From Patescibacteria group bacterium (GTDB lineage: Bacteria; Patescibacteriota; Patescibacteriia; Patescibacteriales; GWC2-42-12): a DNA stretch of 16,978 nt. Location: positions 1 through 16,978 of the forward strand of contig JAHJXD010000032.1 in assembly GCA_018827685.1 (NCBI GenBank), given 5' to 3'. This document shows, in pieces, positions 12,372-16,978 of the stretch (its first letter is position 1; every line of letters begins with the position of its first letter). The notes under the pieces were generated by a model that did no database searches, was not told the origin of the DNA, and was given only the letters and a program-made list of their open reading frames with translations. A program made the position numbers and the translations under genes.

Positions 12372-12505
12372 AGTTATTGTGTAAAAATATTATTTTTCAG
12401 CGTAGATCAGCGTAATTATCAGCGTTTGATCAGCGGAAACTTGGCTTAAAGTATGAATTTTATAAATCACCAAAATTGTGGGCAAATAATTTTTACACAA
12501 AAACT
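12372..12505. mobile_element. MITE-like element, copy B (134 bp)
   Basis: The left end AGTTATTGTGTAAAAATA and the reversed right end AGTTTTTGTGTAAAAATTA are terminal inverted repeats. Flanking ACAT at 12368-12371 and 12506-12509 (TACAT if the ambiguous T is counted) is a candidate target duplication. The interior has four CAGCG-type blocks at 10-12 nt intervals (12399-12437). It is homologous along its whole length to copy A at 4468-4598. It ends 11 nt before the bactofilin start codon. Confidence 0.78.
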
Positions 12506-12516
12506 ACATATATTTT

Positions 12517-12900
12517 ATGTTCAACAAACAAAACCAAGGAGAAGTTTTTAATGAATTTGAAACTGTCATCGGACCATCGGTTAAGGTCAAGGGTGATTTT
12601 AACGGCCAAGGCAATATTATTGTGGAAGGCGTGGTTGACGGCAATCTAAAAACTAATGGCAATCTGGAAGTGGGTAAAACAGCCAAGATAACTGCCAATA
12701 TAGAGGCCAAAGAAGCCAAAATCGGCGGTCATGTCTCTGGTAATGTTAAAATTAAAGGTTTTCTTGAAGTTACGGCTACGGCTAAAATTTTCGGCGACAT
12801 CGAGGCATCTAGCTTATCTATTGAGCGCGGAGCTATTTTTAATGGCAAATGCGTCATGACAACCGGAGTTGAAGAGGTTAAAAAAATAAAAGTGGCTTAA
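12517..12900 (+). CDS. bactofilin (polymer-forming cytoskeletal protein)
   Basis: A 127-residue protein with the bactofilin (DUF583) right-handed beta-helix. A short N-terminal tail is followed by TVIGPSVKVKGDFNGQG and repeated turns such as IIVEGVVDGNLKTNGNLEVG, AKITANIEAKEAKIGGHVSG, NVKIKGFLEVTATAKIFGDI and SLSIERGAIFNGKC. Bactofilins assemble into filaments without nucleotide and organise cell-envelope or cell-wall enzymes at the membrane. The length is typical. No clear ribosome-binding site is seen between the MITE end and the ATG, so the insertion may have displaced it or the leader is read in an unusual way. The gene 10 nt downstream is probably co-transcribed. Confidence 0.92.
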   Translation: MFNKQNQGEVFNEFETVIGPSVKVKGDFNGQGNIIVEGVVDGNLKTNGNLEVGKTAKITANIEAKEAKIGGHVSGNVKIKGFLEVTATAKIFGDIEASSLSIERGAIFNGKCVMTTGVEEVKKIKVA

Positions 12901-12910
12901 GCTTTTTCTA

Positions 12911-13660
12911 ATGAACATTTTTATTTACGATTCTTTTTTGAATCAAAAAAAATATGACCGTTTATTGGCGCGTATTGAAACCAGAATCACTGACCTGGGA
13001 TTAAATGGCAAAATTTCCAGACTTGGCCCAACCAAAAACGTCTCGGAAACTATCGATAACGAGCTTAGGCGCGGGGCTAAAACTATTATTGCGGTTGGTA
13101 ATAATAAAACTATTAACCAAATTATAAATTCTTTAGTCAGCAGCCGGATTCCTTTAGGTATTATACCGATTGGCCAAGACAACAACGATATTGCTAAAAG
13201 CCTAGGCATTGAATCAATTGAGACGGCTTGTGATATTTTATCAGCCAGATTATTAACTAAAATTGATTTAGGTTTGGCTAATAAAACATATTTTTTGTCT
13301 AATATTAGTATTAATAATAAAGGTTCGGTAATTGATATAAACAAAAACTACACCATCGAAACTACGGAAAAAGGTTTAATTTATATTTTTAATTTAATTG
13401 GAGAACAAATCAAGTTGCTTCCTGGGATAAAGTTTATCCCCAACGACGGATTTTTAGAATTAGTTATTAACACTTATTGCAATAAAAATTTTTTTACCAA
13501 ACAGGACCACCAATCAATTTTTAAAATTAAAAAAGTTACAATTCACAATCTAAAAAATCAATTAATTTTAGACGGCTCAGTTTCCATAAGCGCGCCTGCC
13601 GAAATTACAATCGTCAAAAAATGTTTGAACGTAATTGTGGGAAAAAATAGAAATTTTTAA
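12911..13660 (+). CDS. diacylglycerol/lipid-kinase-like protein with degenerate catalytic motif
   Basis: A 249-residue protein whose plan follows the DAGK catalytic family. An N-terminal strand and helix lead to AVGNNKTINQIINSLVSSRI (61-80), then PLGIIPIGQDNNDIAKSLGI (81-100). The C-terminal beta domain ends IHNLKNQLILDGSVSISAPA. Family members have GGDGTxNE and PLGTxND; here the first reads VGNNKTIN and the second PIGQDNND, and the C-terminal DGE reads DGS. The aspartate and glutamate needed for Mg-ATP binding are missing, so catalysis is doubtful and the protein may be a binding or scaffold relative. It follows bactofilin by 10 nt and its stop is 2 nt from the convergent yidC stop. Confidence 0.65.
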   Translation: MNIFIYDSFLNQKKYDRLLARIETRITDLGLNGKISRLGPTKNVSETIDNELRRGAKTIIAVGNNKTINQIINSLVSSRIPLGIIPIGQDNNDIAKSLGIESIETACDILSARLLTKIDLGLANKTYFLSNISINNKGSVIDINKNYTIETTEKGLIYIFNLIGEQIKLLPGIKFIPNDGFLELVINTYCNKNFFTKQDHQSIFKIKKVTIHNLKNQLILDGSVSISAPAEITIVKKCLNVIVGKNRNF

Positions 13661-13662
13661 TT

Positions 13663-14385
13663 TTAAATAATTTTTTTCTCTTTTTGCTTAAACATATATA
13701 GCTGTTGCAGAGCGGTTAAAATAGTGGTAACTAACCAATAAAGCGCTAAACCTCCTGGGAAAGACAGGCCGATAAAAATGGTTAGCACCGGCATCATATA
13801 GAGCATCTGTTTATTCATAATCGCCATCATATTTTCGTCCTTGGCGCCGTTGCCATGAACTTCTGGCCGTTTAGTAACCATCATTTTTGCCTGCCAAAAT
13901 TGAGCTAAACCGGCTAAAATAGCTAAAACTACATTGCGTTCCGCTAAATTAACAAAACCCAAAGACGTGGTATTGATAAATTCCGGTCTATAAATAAAAG
14001 AGTAAACTAAATTAAGCGATGTGCCGCTTAAACCAGCTCTAAAAACCATAAAAACCGCCCACAAAAAAGGCAGCTGGATTAATAACGGCAAACAAGAAGA
14101 AAACGGGTTTACTTTCTCCTGCTTATATAATTCCATCATAGCCCGGCCCTGTTCTTCTTTCTTGTCCGCGTATTTTTTCTTAATTTCATTTATTTTTGGC
14201 TGTAATTCCTGTAAAACTTTTTGTGATTTTATAGACTGTTTGGATAAAGGAAATAAAATTAATTTAATAATTATTGTCATAATTATTATGGCCAAACCTA
14301 TATCATGCCCTGGGACAATATTATATAAAAAGACCAAAAGATTAAGTATGGGCTGATAAAAAACAACATTAAAAAGTTGAGACAT
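13663..14385 (-). CDS. yidC: YidC/Oxa1/Alb3 membrane protein insertase
   Basis: A 240-residue insertase of the short type, lacking the large periplasmic domain of proteobacterial YidC. It catalyses insertion of membrane proteins alone or with Sec. Visible are the first core helix with IGLAIIIMTIIIKLILFPLS (29-48), the charged hairpin QELQPKINEIKKKYADKKEE (59-78), PFSSCLPLLIQLPFLWAVF (94-112) and the final GLALYWLVTTILTALQQLYM. The hydrophilic groove normally carries an arginine; here K41 occupies that position, so the charge is kept. No lipobox is seen at the N-terminus. It belongs to the conserved rpmH-rnpA-yidD-yidC order, 42 nt after yidD. Confidence 0.95.
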   Translation of the reverse strand: MSQLFNVVFYQPILNLLVFLYNIVPGHDIGLAIIIMTIIIKLILFPLSKQSIKSQKVLQELQPKINEIKKKYADKKEEQGRAMMELYKQEKVNPFSSCLPLLIQLPFLWAVFMVFRAGLSGTSLNLVYSFIYRPEFINTTSLGFVNLAERNVVLAILAGLAQFWQAKMMVTKRPEVHGNGAKDENMMAIMNKQMLYMMPVLTIFIGLSFPGGLALYWLVTTILTALQQLYMFKQKEKKII

Positions 14386-14405
14386 AAATTGGTAGACCCT
14401 ATAAG

Positions 14406-14413
14406 GGGACTGT
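14406..14413 (+). repeat. GGGACTGT-family half unit between yidD and yidC
   Basis: GGGACTGT lies in the 42-nt gap between yidD and yidC, within AAGGGGACTGTCTTATGAGG. There is no inverted partner. It adds to the intergenic family. Confidence 0.5.
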
Positions 14414-14427
14414 CTTATGAGGGTAAA

Positions 14428-14676
14428 TTATTTTAGAGGATCCATGCCTCCTGAATTAAATGGGTTACAACGCAAAACTCGCCAAACCGCCTTGATTCCA
14501 CCTTTAATAAAGCCGTATTTTTCTACTGCCTGGATAGCATAATCAGAACAGGTTGGGCAAAAACGGCAAAAACCATTAGGATATAAAAATTTTAAAATAC
14601 CATAATCAAAAGAAAGCGTCTTTTGATAAATTTTTAAAATTTTGATCGCAATATAACGCGGATAAAATTTAAACAT
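14428..14676 (-). CDS. yidD: membrane protein insertion efficiency factor YidD
   Basis: An 82-residue small basic protein matching YidD, which assists YidC-dependent insertion. It has the N-terminal amphipathic IAIKILKIYQKTLS, the cysteine-rich core NGFCRFCPTCSDYAIQAVEK (34-53), then KYGFIKGGIKAVWRVLRCNP and GGMDPLK at the C-terminus. The conserved cysteines and the RCNPF...GGxDP block are intact. The start lies 1 nt after the rnpA stop, indicating tight coupling. Confidence 0.96.
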   Translation of the reverse strand: MFKFYPRYIAIKILKIYQKTLSFDYGILKFLYPNGFCRFCPTCSDYAIQAVEKYGFIKGGIKAVWRVLRCNPFNSGGMDPLK

Positions 14677-14677
14677 G

Positions 14678-15019
14678 CTATTTTACTAATTTTAAGGTAA
14701 ATAATATTTTTTCCAACTCACTTTTTATAAATTTATATTCTTGATTTAACGCGGCAGGAAAAACTACAACAACCAAATCAAACCCTTGAATAAGGTTTTT
14801 ATCAAATTCCTTAAAAAGCTCTCTAAATTGTCTTTTTAATTTATTGCGCTCAACGGATTTTTTACTAACCTTAGCACTAATTACAATACCATAGCGATTA
14901 TCCTCTAGTCTATTCGCTAAAACCTTTATACGAAAAATTTTAGTATAAGAAGATTTACCAAATTTAAATATTTTTTTAAAATCTTTCTCTTTAACTAAAC
15001 GACGATGTTTCGCCAACAT
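14678..15019 (-). CDS. rnpA: ribonuclease P protein component
   Basis: A 113-residue RnpA, the protein subunit that helps RNase P RNA bind and cleave pre-tRNA leaders. It shows the N-terminal HRRLVKEKDFKKIFKFGKS, the central strand RYGIVISAKVSKKSVERN and the signature KLKRQFRELF right after it (together the RNR-type motif, about 52-68), followed by FDLVVVVFP. Length is normal. It lies 26 nt after rpmH and 1 nt before yidD. Confidence 0.96.
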   Translation of the reverse strand: MLAKHRRLVKEKDFKKIFKFGKSSYTKIFRIKVLANRLEDNRYGIVISAKVSKKSVERNKLKRQFRELFKEFDKNLIQGFDLVVVVFPAALNQEYKFIKSELEKILFTLKLVK

Positions 15020-15045
15020 AATTATTAAATTATATCTTCTTGGTT

Positions 15046-15183
15046 TTACTTTGTCAGTTTTTTTCTGCCCTTAATCTTCCTTCTTTTAATAATATTGCGG
15101 CCATTTTTTGTCTGCATTCTTTTTCTAAAACCGTGCTTTTTACTAGCTCGCCTTTTATTTGGTTGATAAGTTCTTTTTGGCAT
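15046..15183 (-). CDS. rpmH: 50S ribosomal protein L34
   Basis: A 45-codon frame starts MPKRTYQPNKRRASKKHGFR and ends RRKIKGRKKLTK. This is the unmistakable L34 sequence, with the usual very high Lys/Arg content. It starts at ATG 15183 and stops with TAA at 15046-15048. It heads the rpmH-rnpA-yidD-yidC run and is divergent from dnaA, a hallmark of the origin region. Confidence 0.97.
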   Translation of the reverse strand: MPKRTYQPNKRRASKKHGFRKRMQTKNGRNIIKRRKIKGRKKLTK

Positions 15184-15212
15184 AAAAATTAATAAAAATT
15201 ATTATCTATAAA

Positions 15213-15223
15213 GGGACTGTCCC
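15213..15223. repeat. GGGACTGTCCC palindrome at the rpmH transcription start
   Basis: GGGAC-T-GTCCC is a compact palindromic version of the family arm. It lies just downstream of the predicted rpmH -10, so it would overlap the start of the transcript and could fold in the leader or bind protein. Confidence 0.55.
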
Positions 15224-15227
15224 ATAA

Positions 15228-15256
15228 AACATAACATTTAAGTTTTTTAAAGTCAA
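15228..15256 (-). promoter_or_regulatory. promoter for the rpmH operon
   Basis: On the minus strand TTGACT (15256-15251) and TATGTT (15233-15228) are spaced by exactly 17 nt, 45-74 nt upstream of the rpmH start codon. Confidence 0.55.
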
Positions 15257-15329
15257 ACAAAAAATAACAAAAAATATTATCAAGGAACTGGTTTTTTAAA
15301 TAAAATATTAGCAGAATTTTTTCCACTAC

Positions 15330-15338
15330 TTATTCACA
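15330..15338 (+). promoter_or_regulatory. DnaA-box-like site upstream of dnaA
   Basis: TTATTCACA is one base from the consensus TTATCCACA. It sits in the 288-bp rpmH/dnaA gap, and could serve in origin function or dnaA autoregulation. Confidence 0.5.
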
Positions 15339-15379
15339 GTTTATAAACATTTTAGTCTATTTTATATTTATAATTAAGT

Positions 15380-15388
15380 TGATATAAT
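15380..15388 (+). promoter_or_regulatory. extended -10 promoter for dnaA
   Basis: TGATATAAT matches TGnTATAAT exactly, 83 nt before the dnaA start. No good -35 hexamer is seen at the right distance. The DnaA-box-like site lies about 41 bp upstream, in a position suited to feedback control. Confidence 0.5.
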
Positions 15389-15471
15389 GGTTATTGAAAT
15401 GAATCTGTTAATAGTTTATGATAAATAAATATTTTAATTTAGTTGAAAATAAATTATAACTCTCTCACACT

Positions 15472-16818
15472 ATGAACAATGAACAACTTTGGCAAGCCAT
15501 CTTAGGTGAAATTGAACTCAGTTTATCCAAAGCTAACTTTACCACTTGGTTTAAAAATACTTTTATTTCTTCTTTTGAAAACAGTCAAGTAATTATTTGT
15601 GTTCCCAACACTTTTACTAAAGCCTGGCTAGAAAAAAAATACCATAAAGAAATCGCCAATGCTTTTAAAAGCATTGGTTCTAGAGAAATAAAAGAAATTT
15701 TATATAAAGTTGAGACTAAAAAAGAATCATGGTCAAATAGTTTAAAAAAACAGGCTAACGCTGAAAATATTATTGAAAATAAGCCAAAAATTATTAACCG
15801 TTTCGGCCTTAACAATCGTTATGTGTTTGATAATTTTATTGTTGGAAAAAACAATGAATTGGCGCACGCGGCTTGCCAGGCCGTAGCCGCTAATCCAGGG
15901 CATGCTTATAATCCACTTTTTATTTACGGCGGTGTGGGGCTGGGAAAAACCCACTTATTACAAGCTATTGGCCACGAATTATCCAAAAAAACCGACAAAA
16001 TTTTATATGTCTCCTCTGAAAGATTCACTAATGATTATATTCAGGCGGTTAAAACTGGCCAAGCTAAAAGTTTTAAAGATTATTATCGTAATGTTAATTT
16101 ATTACTAATTGATGATATTCATTTTATGGGCGGTAAAGATGGTACACAAGAAGAGTTTTTTCATACTTTTAATGAATTGCACCAAACCAATAAACAAATA
16201 GTAATTTCTTCTGATAGACCGCCCAAGGCCATACCGGCTCTAGAAAAAAGGTTGCTTTCGCGCTTTGGGTGGGGTATGGTCGTTGATATTAGTTCGCCTG
16301 ACACAGAAACCAGAATAGCAATACTCGAAGCTAAATGCCGAGAAAAAAATTATAAACTTGACAGAGAAATTTTAGCTTACGTTGCAAACAATATCACTAA
16401 TAATGTTCGCGAATTAGAAGGTGCTTTAAATCGTTTAATCGCTTATTATGAATTTAACAACTCTCTTCCCACAATAGATTCAACTAAAAGTATTTTAGTC
16501 GACATAATTTCTAATTTTCAATCAAAATCAACTACAACTAAAACTATTATTGAGGCCGCGGCTAAATTTTTTGATATAAATATTAAAGATTTAATCGGAC
16601 AAAGCCGTAAAAAAGAATTAGCTGTGCCTAGACAAATTGTTATGTATTTAATGCGCAAAGAAATTAACGCCTCTTACCCTTTAATCGGCCAAGAGCTGGG
16701 CGGTCGCGATCACACCACAGCTATGTATGCTTATAATAAAGTAGAACAAGAATGCCAAGTAAATACAAAAACCAAACAACACATAGACTCTATTAAACAA
16801 ATAATATATAACAGTTAA
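15472..16818 (+). CDS. dnaA: chromosomal replication initiator protein DnaA
   Basis: A 448-residue initiator that binds origin DnaA boxes and melts DNA in its ATP form. Domain I (about 1-80) begins MNNEQLWQAILGEIE. A short linker leads to the AAA+ core with YVFDNFIVGKNNELAH (117-132), Walker A GGVGLGKTH (153-161), Walker B LLLIDDIHF (210-218), the LSRF arginine-finger helix (262-265) and NNVRELEGALNRL sensor-2 region (310-322). Domain IV carries the helix-turn-helix signature QELGGRDHTTAMYAYNKV (407-424). All motifs are intact and the length is typical. It is divergent from rpmH, and the sequence 3' of it would normally lead to dnaN outside the window. Confidence 0.98.
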   Translation: MNNEQLWQAILGEIELSLSKANFTTWFKNTFISSFENSQVIICVPNTFTKAWLEKKYHKEIANAFKSIGSREIKEILYKVETKKESWSNSLKKQANAENIIENKPKIINRFGLNNRYVFDNFIVGKNNELAHAACQAVAANPGHAYNPLFIYGGVGLGKTHLLQAIGHELSKKTDKILYVSSERFTNDYIQAVKTGQAKSFKDYYRNVNLLLIDDIHFMGGKDGTQEEFFHTFNELHQTNKQIVISSDRPPKAIPALEKRLLSRFGWGMVVDISSPDTETRIAILEAKCREKNYKLDREILAYVANNITNNVRELEGALNRLIAYYEFNNSLPTIDSTKSILVDIISNFQSKSTTTKTIIEAAAKFFDINIKDLIGQSRKKELAVPRQIVMYLMRKEINASYPLIGQELGGRDHTTAMYAYNKVEQECQVNTKTKQHIDSIKQIIYNS

Positions 16819-16978
16819 TAACTTGATAAAAAAGCCGTGGTTTAGTTGTGAATAATTTGTTTATATATTTATTCTTAATTTTTAATCCCCAGCCAATCTA
16901 TTTTTTTAATACCTTTTTCAACATTTAACCTACAGCCAAAAAATCAATAAAATATTAAAAATTAGCCAAAACTTAACA
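16819..16978. other. AT-rich non-coding region after dnaA, possible part of the origin
   Basis: No gene is seen. It is very AT-rich and carries TGTGAATAA (16847-16855), a DnaA-box-like site on the minus strand. In many bacteria oriC lies between dnaA and dnaN or beside dnaA, but the single visible box is not enough to place it. Confidence 0.4.

Noticed and set aside
12399..12437. Regular CAGCG blocks considered as a CRISPR or iteron plasmid origin
   Set aside because: The units are only 10-12 nt, number four, and belong to the MITE core that is repeated at 4494-4530. There are no spacers and no rep gene.

Overview
The window looks like a chromosomal segment from a Candidate Phyla Radiation (Patescibacteria) genome, probably a Parcubacteria-like lineage. 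It is AT-rich with small, tightly packed genes. It holds the classic replication-origin neighbourhood: dnaA divergent from rpmH-rnpA-yidD-yidC. It also has a large serine recombinase of the kind common in these genomes, and the start of a Sep-tRNA:Cys-tRNA synthase, an enzyme of archaeal type that has been reported in bacteria mainly from Parcubacteria and Chloroflexi. The lineage is inferred from gene content only; there is no rRNA in the window.

Layout. Bases 1-1462 (minus strand) form a short operon: a galT-like nucleotidyltransferase, a 71-residue unknown, and the truncated SepCysS gene. A tRNA-Asp (plus strand) follows. Bases 1814-6672 (minus) are housekeeping genes: thioredoxin, thioredoxin reductase, RNase HII, a methyltransferase, a three-helix membrane protein, a YraN nuclease-fold protein and a TrmH/SpoU RNA methyltransferase. 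They are separated by repeat-rich gaps. Bases 6765-8515 (minus) are a GC-richer pyrK-pyrD pair with what looks like a broken next gene, lying downstream of a tRNA-Ala. Bases 8785-11764 are a mobile or decayed-mobile region: a Na+/Ca2+ exchanger gene between 96-bp inverted repeats and fragments of serine recombinase genes, then an intact serine recombinase bounded by a second, 93-bp inverted repeat, whose reading frame runs into a convergent tRNA-Arg. Bases 11765-12516 are non-coding and full of palindromes, followed by bactofilin and a degenerate diacylglycerol-kinase-like gene. Bases 13663-16978 are the origin block.

Most of what is unusual lies between the genes. There are two copies of a 131-134 bp MITE-like element with terminal inverted repeats and matching 4-5 bp target duplications. 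A GGGACTGT hairpin/REP-like family occurs in many gaps and upstream of all three tRNA genes. Twin perfect palindromes lie between trxA and trxB. A 12-bp palindrome, GCTAATATTAGC, recurs upstream of trxB and of bactofilin. Together these suggest a small genome reshaped by short non-autonomous elements and serine-recombinase traffic around tRNA genes. All similarity statements come from reading and hand alignment; no searches were run.
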